Assembly: GCA_021783235.1 (NCBI GenBank)
Contig: JAJXUD010000048.1
Coordinates: forward strand, 1-35,570
Source of the DNA: Myxococcales bacterium
GTDB taxonomy: Bacteria; Myxococcota; Myxococcia; Myxococcales; JAKAPL01
DNA: 35,570 nt
Direction of reading: 5' to 3'
The stretch's first letter is position 1. Each line of letters begins with the position of its first letter. Position numbers and translations under genes: made by a program. This document shows positions 28,862-35,570 of the stretch, piece by piece. The notes beneath the pieces are model-generated. The model was not told the DNA's origin, did no database searches, and saw nothing but the letters and a program-made list of their open reading frames with translations.

Positions 28862-29989
28862 TTAGAAGAAGAGGGCCGAGACGCCGGTGGTCATCGCCGC
28901 GGCCGTGATGTAGCCGATGATGAGGTGGGTGATGGCCATGGTCCCCTGGTTCACGTAACCCTCTCGAGAGACCGTGTAGATGCCGAGCGGGATCTCGGAG
29001 GCCATGCCGATGGTCGCGACGAGCATCGACCATTTGTGGATCGTCACGCTGTCGATCCCCTCGCTCTTCTTCTCGAAGGGGACGGGGGCGAAGAGCGCGA
29101 GGAGCCCGGTGGTGGCGAAGCTCAGCACCGTCGCCATCTCGAGGGTGCTGTGCCAGATCTCGAACTGGCCGCTGCTGCCGCCGCCTCCGAAGCGATCCGA
29201 GTAGTTGAGCTGGCCCGTGATCACCGTGCCGAGCATCAGCGCCGAGGTGGCGATGCCGAAGGCCTGGTGGACCTCGAGCATCGATCGGCGCGTCTTGACC
29301 TTTCGCTCGACGATCGCGGCGTCCGCGGCGGAGGGGCCGCTCTCCTGGACCAGGTCGAAGCTCATACTCGACGGCGCCTCGGGGGCGTCCGCCGGCCTGC
29401 CCGAGGCGGTCGTGGAGCCCTCGACGTCGTGGGCGGGGATGACGTCGTCGCTCCCCCCGGCGGGCGTGCTGCCGCTCGCGGGGCTCGCGAGCACCCGTCG
29501 AGTCGAGACCGACTGGCCGGCAGAACCGGCGGGGACCTTCTCCTTGATGGTCACCCAGTGGCAGTGCTTGTGGTGGGCCTTGCACTTCTTGACCCGCCGG
29601 CTGCGCGTCACGAACTGGGGAGCGGCCGGCGCGGGAGCGGGCGCCGGGGCCTCCTCGACCTCCGCGGGGCTCGAGCGGACGGGCTTCCGCTCGGGCGCCG
29701 GGGGAGCTGCCTCCTCCGCTGGCGCCTCCTCGGAAGGGCGTGCCACGGGGGCGCGGCGCGGAGGAGCGGGGAGCGCTTCGTCGGGCTTGATCTTGTCGTC
29801 GTCGTCGTCCGCGTCGTCGGAGGACGACGGGGCGGCGGGGCCGGCGCCATGGATCACCCGGGCGGGCCCGGGCGCGGCGGCGGGTTCGTCATCGTCGAGC
29901 TGCGCCCGCGCGGCGGAAGCCTGCGGGAGCAGCGCGACGATGACGGCGAGGCGGAAGAGGATCGAGGAGAGACGCAGTCGCCGGTTCAC
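28862..29989 (-). CDS. Four-helix membrane protein, probable b-type cytochrome
   Basis: A 375-residue protein. A signal peptide (1-26) is followed by about 205 residues of Pro/Ala/Glu-rich low-complexity sequence. This holds a Cys/His motif, CKAHHKHCH (136-144). Four membrane helices then follow at about 240-262, 280-302, 317-340 and 351-373. Each helix has one His near its start: His241, His280, His318, His355. With the N-terminus outside, His241/His318 lie on the periplasmic face and His280/His355 on the cytoplasmic face. Two bis-His b hemes would fit, as in cytochrome b561. This is inference from spacing; I recognise no close family. YceI and c-type lipoproteins flank it. The long periplasmic linker could reach the lipoproteins. 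Confidence 0.75.
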   Translation of the reverse strand: MNRRLRLSSILFRLAVIVALLPQASAARAQLDDDEPAAAPGPARVIHGAGPAAPSSSDDADDDDDKIKPDEALPAPPRRAPVARPSEEAPAEEAAPPAPERKPVRSSPAEVEEAPAPAPAPAAPQFVTRSRRVKKCKAHHKHCHWVTIKEKVPAGSAGQSVSTRRVLASPASGSTPAGGSDDVIPAHDVEGSTTASGRPADAPEAPSSMSFDLVQESGPSAADAAIVERKVKTRRSMLEVHQAFGIATSALMLGTVITGQLNYSDRFGGGGSSGQFEIWHSTLEMATVLSFATTGLLALFAPVPFEKKSEGIDSVTIHKWSMLVATIGMASEIPLGIYTVSREGYVNQGTMAITHLIIGYITAAAMTTGVSALFF

Positions 29990-30003
29990 GATGGGGGCTT
30001 ACT

Positions 30004-31173
30004 CTACTGCGGCATGCCGCAGTTGATCCAGGCCAGGATCCGACTCTGGTCGGAGGAGGACAGTCCGCCCCCCGGCGGCATCGAACCGCTCTGAATCCTC
30101 GAGGAGATGTTCGAGGAGTCGCCCTGCACCTGGCTGTACTGCGTGAAGTAGCTGTGGCACTGCGAGCAGTTGTTCGTGAAGAAGCTCAGGGCGAAGTTGG
30201 ACCAGGTGTCCGGCGTGCACTGCGGCGCGCCGCTCGTCGAGCCGCCGCTCGAGGAGCTGCTCGACGAGCTGCTCGTCGTGCCGCCGCTGCTGCCGCCCGA
30301 GCTGGAGCTCCCACCCGAGGTCGAGCTGCCACCCGAGGTGGAAGAGCCGCCCGAGGTCGAGCCACCGCCCGAGGTCGTCGTGCCCGTGGAGCAGCTACCG
30401 GAGGTCGGGAAGCAGTTCGAGCCCACCGTGTTCCCGCTCGAATCCTGGATCTGGTAGCACTGCGAGCCCGTGGGGCAGGCCTGGCCGCTGCTGCAGTCGG
30501 TGCCGCAGAACGTCGCGTTGGTCGAGTCCTGGAGGCAGAAGTTCTTGGTGCCGCCGCAATCGGAGTTCTGCGTGCAGGCCTTGCAAAGGGTGGAGCCGCC
30601 CGTGCCGCCGCTCGAGGTCGAGCTGCCGCCCGACGTGGAGCCGCCGCTCGTGAAGCCGCCGCTGCTGCCCGAGGAGGAAGAGGAGGACGACGACCCAGAG
30701 CCGCTGCCGGAGCCCGAGCCGCTTCCGGAACCGCTGCCAGAGCCGGAGCCATTGCCGGAGCCGCTGCTGCCCACGCCGGTCGCGCCGGAGCCGCCGTTCG
30801 AGCTGGACGAACTGCCGCTGCCGCTGCCGACGTTCGAGCCGCTGCTGCCCGAGCTCTGCGCGCCGGAGCCGCTGGGCGTCGACGACGCCGGGGCGCACTC
30901 GTGCGTCTCCTTGTCGCAGAGCTGGCCGCTGCCGCAGCCCTGGAGCGTGCAGTCGGGGACGCACTGGCCCTGGGGGCAGAAGTCGCCCGCGTTGCAGTCG
31001 GCCGAACTCCGGCAGCTCCGGTACGGCGAGGGGGAGCAGACGCCGCTCATGCAGGCGTCTCCCGGCGCGCAGTCGAGGTTGCTGCGGCAGGCCGCCCCCG
31101 GCTGGCCCCCGCTGCAGGAGGCGAGAAACGCGGCGGCCACTGCGACGATTCCGAAGGCGAGCGAGCGGTTCAT
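30004..31173 (-). CDS. Cys-rich c-type cytochrome lipoprotein, first gene of the redox operon
   Basis: A 389-residue lipoprotein. The lipobox is FLASC (Cys20). The first Cys-rich part (about 25-95) has CRSNLDCAPGDACMSGVC and CNAGDFCPQGQC. A long Ser/Gly linker (about 100-190, with GS dipeptide runs) leads to a second Cys-rich part (about 198-265) and a second Ser/Gly/Thr linker (about 265-320). A C-terminal cytochrome c domain follows, with heme motif CSQCH (Cys336-His340), probable axial Met365 in MPPGG and the final helix RILAWINCG. The linkers look like flexible spacers for reaching across the envelope. CAGGAG eight bases before the ATG supports the start. It leads the operon; the next gene begins 14 bp after its stop. 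Confidence 0.88.
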   Translation of the reverse strand: MNRSLAFGIVAVAAAFLASCSGGQPGAACRSNLDCAPGDACMSGVCSPSPYRSCRSSADCNAGDFCPQGQCVPDCTLQGCGSGQLCDKETHECAPASSTPSGSGAQSSGSSGSNVGSGSGSSSSSNGGSGATGVGSSGSGNGSGSGSGSGSGSGSGSGSGSSSSSSSSGSSGGFTSGGSTSGGSSTSSGGTGGSTLCKACTQNSDCGGTKNFCLQDSTNATFCGTDCSSGQACPTGSQCYQIQDSSGNTVGSNCFPTSGSCSTGTTTSGGGSTSGGSSTSGGSSTSGGSSSSGGSSGGTTSSSSSSSSSGGSTSGAPQCTPDTWSNFALSFFTNNCSQCHSYFTQYSQVQGDSSNISSRIQSGSMPPGGGLSSSDQSRILAWINCGMPQ

Positions 31174-31493
31174 GGTCGGGCTCCTGAAAAGTTTGCGCGA
31201 ACATACGCAAGGTCCGGGCCATGGTTCCATCGAACGCAACCCATCGGAATGACGATCTCGTGATCGGCAGAGGCGTTCACGAAGTGTACGGCTGATCTCA
31301 CCCCGGACAGTGCGGCTGGGTGCATTCACGCAGCCTCCGCCGCCGTCGCCTCCTTAATAGCGGGCTGGTCGTGCGGCGGCCCCTCCCCTCGGCGAGCGCA
31401 AAAAGAGCGGCTTCGCCCAATCGTCACAGACGGCTTTCTGGACGGTCACCTCGGGCGCGTATACCTCGGCGCGTCCCCACACCGGAGGTCGTC
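31174..31493. promoter_or_regulatory. Divergent regulatory region of the redox operon and porin
   Basis: This 320-bp gene-free stretch separates the minus-strand redox operon from the plus-strand porin. It is less GC-rich near the operon. TTGCG (31193-31197) and CGCAA (31206-31210) form an inverted repeat with an 8-bp spacer in the operon leader, just upstream of its ribosome binding site; this could be an operator or a leader hairpin. No clear -10/-35 pair was recognised for either gene. A plus-strand frame extends into it from the porin but has no signals and would bury the signal peptide. Confidence 0.45.
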
Positions 31494-33074
31494 TTGCCCC
31501 TGCTCGCACCGCTCGCACTCGCCCTGACCCTCGTCGCAGATCCCGCGGCGAACGCCGCCCCGCCGGAGGCGCCCGCCCCGGCGGGCCAGCCCGAGAACCG
31601 GGCCGGCCAGGCGGCCACCCCGCCCACCGAGACCCCGCAGTTCGTCTCGCCGGCCCATGAGCCCGCGCCGCCCGAGTCGCCGGAGGCCAAGGACCCCGGC
31701 ATCCGGCTCGAGCTCACCACCCTCGAGGCGCTGCGCAAGCAGGGCGTCATCTCGGAGAAGCAGCTCGCGGGGGCGCGCGAGGATCTCATCGAGGAGGGCT
31801 CGCACGTGCTCACCGCGCCGACCCTCGTCGTCGGCAAGTTCGCCACCACCATGTACGGCTTCATCGAGGCCGACATGATGCACGACAGCACCCGTAGCTT
31901 CGTCGACCTCGCGGGGATGGGCGGCGTCGCCCAGCCCGGCACCGAGAACGGCGACAACGGCCGCACGATGTTCGGCATCCGCAACAGCCGGCTCGGCTTC
32001 CACCTGACGGCGCCCGAGACCAACGGAATCCGCGCGAGCGGCTGGCTCGAGATGGACTTCCTCGGCAACCAGCCGGGCACGGCGCCGCAGCCGGGCTTCA
32101 AGGAAGGCCCGTTCTGGAACAACCCGACCTTCCGCGTCCGCCACTTCCTGCTCAAGCTGGACAACGACGTCGTGGCCCTCTGGTTCGGCCAGACCTGGGA
32201 ACTCGTCGGCTGGCAGGCGGCGTTCCAGCCGAACACCGTGGCGATCCAGGGCGTCCCCGGCGAGCTCTACTCTCGGACTCCGCAGCTTCGGCTCGTCAAG
32301 TCGGTCCACCTCGGCCCGACGACCCTCGAGGTGGCCGCCGCGGCGCTGCGCCCCCCGCAGATGGACAGCGAGGTCCCGGATCTCCAGGGCGGCGTCAAGC
32401 TCTCGATCGACCACTGGACCGGCGTGCAGACCGTCGGCGCGACGGGCACCTCGATCGCCCCGGCGACCTTCGGCCTCTCGGGCGGCCTGCGAAACTACAA
32501 GCTCGTCGACGGCCCGAACCCGGACAGCCTCGCCTCCACCTGGGGCCACGCGCTCGCGGCGGACGTGATGTTGCCGATCCTCCCCGCGAAGGAGCGCAAG
32601 GAGTGGGCGCTGACGTTCGTCGGCGAGGCCTCGACCGGCTCGGGCGACGCCGACCTCTTCACCGGCCTCACCGGCAACGCCGCGGTCGGCGCGCCCTCGG
32701 GCTTCGCCGGCGGGCCGAGCAAGTACTCCGCCGTCGCCGACATCGACCCGGGCCTCGCCGGCTGGGGCCCCACGGGCTCGCTCGAGACGATCGACTGGCG
32801 CTCGCTCATCGTCTCGGCGCAGCTCTACCTGCCGCCGAACGGCGATCTCTGGCTCGCCGCCTCGTACAGCAACACCTACTCCGACAACATGTCGGACTTC
32901 GGCTCGCCCGCCTCGGTCTTCAACCACGAGATCTGGTGGGACGTGAACCTCTTCGCCGACGTGACCCCCTCGACGCGGCTCGGCTTCGAGTACTCGCACT
33001 TCGACACGGTCTACTTGAACGGCGTCCAGGCGCCCGACAACCGCTTCCAGCTCTCCGCGTTCTACATCTTCTAG
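31494..33074 (+). CDS. Outer-membrane beta-barrel porin
   Basis: A 526-residue outer-membrane protein. The TTG start follows GGAGG at 31483-31487 and gives a signal peptide (LPLLAPLALALTLVADPAANA). A Pro/Ala linker and a short helical stretch come next (LELTTLEALRKQGVISEKQLAGAREDLIE), which could form a coiled coil. The barrel begins YGFIEADMMHDSTR and continues with many amphipathic strands (SRLGFHLTAPETNGIRASGWLEMDF, VALWFGQTWELVGW). It ends QLSAFYIF with a terminal Phe, the usual outer-membrane insertion signal. The pattern resembles phosphate-selective (OprO/P-like) and DcaP-like porins. The substrate is unknown. Divergent position beside the redox operon may mean joint regulation. Confidence 0.85.
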   Translation: MPLLAPLALALTLVADPAANAAPPEAPAPAGQPENRAGQAATPPTETPQFVSPAHEPAPPESPEAKDPGIRLELTTLEALRKQGVISEKQLAGAREDLIEEGSHVLTAPTLVVGKFATTMYGFIEADMMHDSTRSFVDLAGMGGVAQPGTENGDNGRTMFGIRNSRLGFHLTAPETNGIRASGWLEMDFLGNQPGTAPQPGFKEGPFWNNPTFRVRHFLLKLDNDVVALWFGQTWELVGWQAAFQPNTVAIQGVPGELYSRTPQLRLVKSVHLGPTTLEVAAAALRPPQMDSEVPDLQGGVKLSIDHWTGVQTVGATGTSIAPATFGLSGGLRNYKLVDGPNPDSLASTWGHALAADVMLPILPAKERKEWALTFVGEASTGSGDADLFTGLTGNAAVGAPSGFAGGPSKYSAVADIDPGLAGWGPTGSLETIDWRSLIVSAQLYLPPNGDLWLAASYSNTYSDNMSDFGSPASVFNHEIWWDVNLFADVTPSTRLGFEYSHFDTVYLNGVQAPDNRFQLSAFYIF

Positions 33075-33102
33075 CCACCCGCGGAAGGCGTGCGCACAGC
33101 CC

Positions 33103-33140
33103 CCCCTCTTCCGGCGCGGAGCAGAGTGCCGGGAGAGGGG
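33103..33140. terminator. Hairpin between porin and gatA
   Basis: CCCCTCTTCCGGC (33103-33115) pairs with GCCGGGAGAGGGG (33128-33140): a 13-bp stem with one U-G pair and a 12-nt loop. It lies 28 bp after the porin stop and 49 bp from the gatA stop on the other strand, so it could end both transcripts. No T-run on either side. Confidence 0.6.
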
Positions 33141-33189
33141 CCGGGGGCAGTGAGGCGGCCTCGGGCTCGGCGACCCCTTTCGGCTGCTC

Positions 33190-34665
33190 TCAGGAGATCG
33201 TCGGCGCCTGGCGGTGCAGCGGCAGCTCGCGCTCCAGCGCCCCGCCGAGCGCGAAGAGCGTCTCCTCGTCGAACGGCCGGCCGAGGAGCTGCAAGCCGAT
33301 GGGCAGCCCGGCCTTCGAGAAGCCGCAGGGGACCGAGAGGCCCGGCAGCCCGGCGAGGTTGCAGGAGATGGTGAAGATGTCCGCCAGGTACATCTGGAGC
33401 GGATCGTCCACCTTCTCGCCGAGCCGGAAGGCGGGCGTCGGCGTCGTCGGGCCGACCAGGGCGTCGCAGCTCTCGAAGGCCCGCTCGAAGTCGCGCCGGA
33501 TGAGCGTGCGGACCTTCTGGGCCTTCAGGTAGTAGGCGTCGTAGTAGCCGGCCGAGAGCACATAGGTGCCGAGCATGATGCGCCGCTTCACCTCGGGGCC
33601 GAAGCCGTCGGCGCGGGTCCTCAGGTACATCTCGCGCAGCGAGCGGGCGTCGGGGGAGCGGGCGCCGTAGCGGACGCCGTCGTAGCGCGCGAGGTTCGAG
33701 GAGGCCTCGGCGGTGGCCACGATGTAGTAGGTCGCCACCGCGTACTCGGTGTGCGGCAGCGAGAGCTCGACCGTCTTCGCGCCGAGCGCCTCGAGCCGGG
33801 CGATGCCCGCGCGCACGCTCGCCTCCACCTCGGGGTCGAGACCCGAGACGAAGTACTCGCGCGGCACGCCGACCCGCAGCCCCTTCACGCCCCGGGCGCT
33901 GGCGGCGCGGTAGTCGGGCACGGGCACGTCGGCCGAGGTCTGGTCGAGCGGGTCGTGGCCCGCGATGGCCTGCAAGAGCAGCGCGCAGTCCTCGGCGGTC
34001 CGGGCCATCGGCCCCACCTGGTCGAGCGAGGAGGCGAAGGCGACGACGCCGTAGCGGCTGACGCGGCCGTAGGTGGGTTTGAGCCCCGCGATTCCGCAGA
34101 GCGAGGCGGGCTGCCGGATGGAGCCGCCGGTGTCGGTGCCGAGGCTGCCGAAGACCTCGCGCGCCGCCACCGCCGCCGCGCTGCCGCCGGAGGAGCCGCC
34201 GGGCACGCGCGAGAGATCCCAGGGGTTGTGGACCTTCTCGAAGGGCGTGTTCTCGTTCGACGAGCCCATGGCGAACTCGTCCATCGAGAGCTTGCCGGTG
34301 AGCACGGCCCCCGCGGCCTCGAGCCGCGCCACGGCGGTGCCGTCGAAGGGCGGCCGGAAGCCGCGCAGGATCTTCGATCCCGCCGTGGTCTCGACCCCCT
34401 CGGTGACGAAGATGTCCTTGAGGGCGAGCGGCACGCCGTCGAGCGGCGAGAGCGCGCTCCCCGAGGCGCGCCGGCCGTCCGCCGCCTTCGCCGCGGCGAG
34501 CGCCCCGGCCTCGTCCACGAGGAGGAAGGCGTGGATCTTCGGATCGAGCTCGGCCGTGCGCGAGAGGCTCGCGCGCGTCGCCTCCTCGCTCGAGAGCTCC
34601 TTGCGCGCAAGCCGCTCGGAGAGCTCGGCGATCGTCAGCGCGCAGATCTCGACGGAGGCGGCCAT
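33190..34665 (-). CDS. gatA: Asp-tRNA(Asn)/Glu-tRNA(Gln) amidotransferase subunit A
   Basis: A 491-residue amidase of normal length. The amidase-signature catalytic triad is complete: Lys83 (LALKDIF), cis-Ser158 (PGGSSGGSA) and Ser182 ([13 protein letters not shown]), with the same spacing as in characterised GatA. The end ([24 protein letters not shown]) is typical. GatA releases ammonia from glutamine or asparagine, which GatB uses to convert Glu-tRNA(Gln) or Asp-tRNA(Asn). The gene starts four bases after the gatC stop. No gatB follows: the next gene is convergent, so gatB must lie elsewhere. Confidence 0.97.
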   Translation of the reverse strand: MAASVEICALTIAELSERLARKELSSEEATRASLSRTAELDPKIHAFLLVDEAGALAAAKAADGRRASGSALSPLDGVPLALKDIFVTEGVETTAGSKILRGFRPPFDGTAVARLEAAGAVLTGKLSMDEFAMGSSNENTPFEKVHNPWDLSRVPGGSSGGSAAAVAAREVFGSLGTDTGGSIRQPASLCGIAGLKPTYGRVSRYGVVAFASSLDQVGPMARTAEDCALLLQAIAGHDPLDQTSADVPVPDYRAASARGVKGLRVGVPREYFVSGLDPEVEASVRAGIARLEALGAKTVELSLPHTEYAVATYYIVATAEASSNLARYDGVRYGARSPDARSLREMYLRTRADGFGPEVKRRIMLGTYVLSAGYYDAYYLKAQKVRTLIRRDFERAFESCDALVGPTTPTPAFRLGEKVDDPLQMYLADIFTISCNLAGLPGLSVPCGFSKAGLPIGLQLLGRPFDEETLFALGGALERELPLHRQAPTIS

Positions 34666-34669
34666 CCGG

Positions 34670-34960
34670 TTACTCCATGATCTTCGGCACGAGGAAGGCG
34701 CCGCCGAGGGAGGCGGGCGCGTTCTGCGTGGCGGCTTCGGCGGAGAGGGACGGGCGGACCTGGTCCTCGCGCGGCGGCACCGCCGCGGCGACCGCGGAGG
34801 TCGGGGGCACGGCCTCGGTGTCGAGCGCGCGCAGCTTCTCCACGTAGCCGAGGATGCTCGTCAACTCGCCGGCGAGCCGCCGCTCCTCGTCCTCGGAGAG
34901 CGCGAGGTGCGCGAGCGCGGCCACGCGGCGGACCTCGGCCCGGTCGATCTGGATCGCCAT
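34670..34960 (-). CDS. gatC: Asp-tRNA(Asn)/Glu-tRNA(Gln) amidotransferase subunit C
   Basis: A 96-residue protein of normal GatC length: [51 protein letters not shown] and the C-terminal [11 protein letters not shown], with the ending [11 protein letters not shown]. GatC wraps around GatA and stabilises the GatCAB complex. It lies between the TPR gene (three-base gap) and gatA (four-base gap) on the same strand, so the three genes are co-transcribed. Confidence 0.97.
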   Translation of the reverse strand: MAIQIDRAEVRRVAALAHLALSEDEERRLAGELTSILGYVEKLRALDTEAVPPTSAVAAAVPPREDQVRPSLSAEAATQNAPASLGGAFLVPKIME

Positions 34961-34963
34961 GAC

Positions 34964-35570
34964 TCAGCTCCCCTTCAGCGCTTCGATCTGCGCCTTCGCC
35001 ACCGGTGCGTCGGGGCCGTCGGGGGTCAGGTCGAGGTAGCGCTTGTAGTACTTGATCGCCTTCTCCTTCGCACCCGAGTAGCGGTAGGCCTCGGCGAGCC
35101 CCATCATCGCCTCGGTGAACTCGGGGCTCTTCTTGAGGGCGGCCTGGAAGGCGGTGATCGCGGGCTCCCACTGCTCGAGGTTCGTGTAGGCGAGGCCGCG
35201 GCCCGAGTCCGGCTCGGGCGAGGTCGGGTCGACCCGGGCGGCCTCCTCGAACATCGCGAGCGCCTCCTTCGGCCGGTTGTCGAGGAGCTTGTGGCCGCGG
35301 CCGAGGTACCAGTTGAAGTCGTGCCCCGCGCCCCTCGCCGGCCGCTCGCCCTTCGCGCCCGCGGCTTCGGCTTCGGCGCGGCCGCCCGGCTCTGCCTTGG
35401 CCTCCTCTGCCTTGGCTTCCGCCTTGGGCTCGGCCTTGGCTTCCGCCTTCGCCTCGGCCTTCGGCGCAACGGCCGGTGCTGGCGCGGGGCCCGCCTGGGC
35501 CGGTGGAGCCGGAGCGGCCGCCGGCTGCGGCGGGGCGGCCGGAGCCGGGACCGCGGCGGCGCTCGCGGCG
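34964..35570 (-). CDS. TPR protein with Ala/Lys/Glu-rich linker, cut by the right edge
   Basis: The frame enters from the right edge without a start and ends at 34964, leaving about 201 residues. The first 85 are Pro/Ala- then Ala/Lys/Glu-rich (AKAEAKAEAKAE type), a flexible linker. About three TPR units follow: HDFNWYLGRGHKLLDNRPKEALAMFEEA, GLAYTNLEQWEPAITAFQAAL and GLAEAYRYSGAKEKAIKYYKRYL. In myxobacteria such linkers often follow an N-terminal zinc-ribbon or membrane segment, which would lie outside the window. It precedes gatC by three bases; the reason for the pairing is unknown. Confidence 0.85.
   Translation of the reverse strand, partial: AASAAAVPAPAAPPQPAAAPAPPAQAGPAPAPAVAPKAEAKAEAKAEPKAEAKAEEAKAEPGGRAEAEAAGAKGERPARGAGHDFNWYLGRGHKLLDNRPKEALAMFEEAARVDPTSPEPDSGRGLAYTNLEQWEPAITAFQAALKKSPEFTEAMMGLAEAYRYSGAKEKAIKYYKRYLDLTPDGPDAPVAKAQIEALKGS

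Noticed and set aside
31446-32999. Long minus-strand frame opposite the porin
   Set aside because: The plus strand has signal peptide, barrel strands and a terminal Phe; the mirror frame has Arg/Glu/Val-rich low complexity only.

Overview
The window is very GC-rich, with strong third-position GC bias. It reads like a chromosome segment of a myxobacterium-like deltaproteobacterium (Myxococcota). The evidence is a mix of traits: an FHA-GAF-sigma54 activator, a Ser/Thr kinase with a PEGA tail, a very large number of cysteine-rich lipoproteins with Ser/Gly or Asp/Gly linkers, TTG/GTG starts, and an ftsE-ftsX-envC-like operon. No rRNA, tRNA, CRISPR array, integrase or insertion sequence was seen. 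The taxon is inferred from gene content, not from a marker gene.

Layout. Positions 1-1500 are a small graveyard of toxin-antitoxin loci: an intact DUF433-type antitoxin with a good promoter, its DUF5615-type toxin broken by an internal deletion and a frameshift, and a HigBA-like remnant in which the first codons of the toxin run straight into the antitoxin start. Positions 1592-4945 hold single genes: a Blc-like lipocalin, a YecD-like isochorismatase-fold hydrolase, a PepSY-like secreted protein, a lipoprotein and an SRPBCC protein. Positions 5136-6807 carry two cysteine-rich lipoprotein genes; the second is interrupted by an in-frame TGA inside a 13-unit, 15-bp repeat. Positions 6869-11272 form a signalling cluster: FHA-GAF-sigma54 activator, a stop/start-coupled cysteine-rich lipoprotein, a PEGA-tailed Ser/Thr kinase and a TPR-like membrane protein.

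Positions 11301-17547 contain a Trp-rich secreted protein, a pirin, a universal stress protein, a PRPP-synthetase-like protein facing a phosphoribosyltransferase-hydrolase fusion, a small exported three-Cys protein and a seven-repeat FG-GAP propeller. Positions 17632-20965 (minus) are a division operon: a conserved unknown, FtsE, FtsX and an EnvC-like LytM protein that has lost its zinc ligands. Positions 21131-25009 encode a giant lipoprotein with 28 cysteine-rich repeats, followed by a zinc alcohol dehydrogenase.

Positions 26045-31173 (minus) are the most interesting part. Six tightly packed genes encode three c-type cytochrome lipoproteins (four CxxCH motifs in total), a four-helix membrane protein with one histidine per helix in a b561-like arrangement, a YceI protein and a cysteine-rich lipoprotein. 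A divergent outer-membrane porin lies next to them. I propose that this is an uncharacterised envelope electron-transfer module. The window ends with porin, gatA and gatC, and a TPR protein cut by the edge.

Two general expression features recur. Several genes have a CTAG-containing -10-like box directly before the start codon and no ribosome binding site, which suggests leaderless mRNAs. Several gene ends carry strong GC hairpins without a U-tract.
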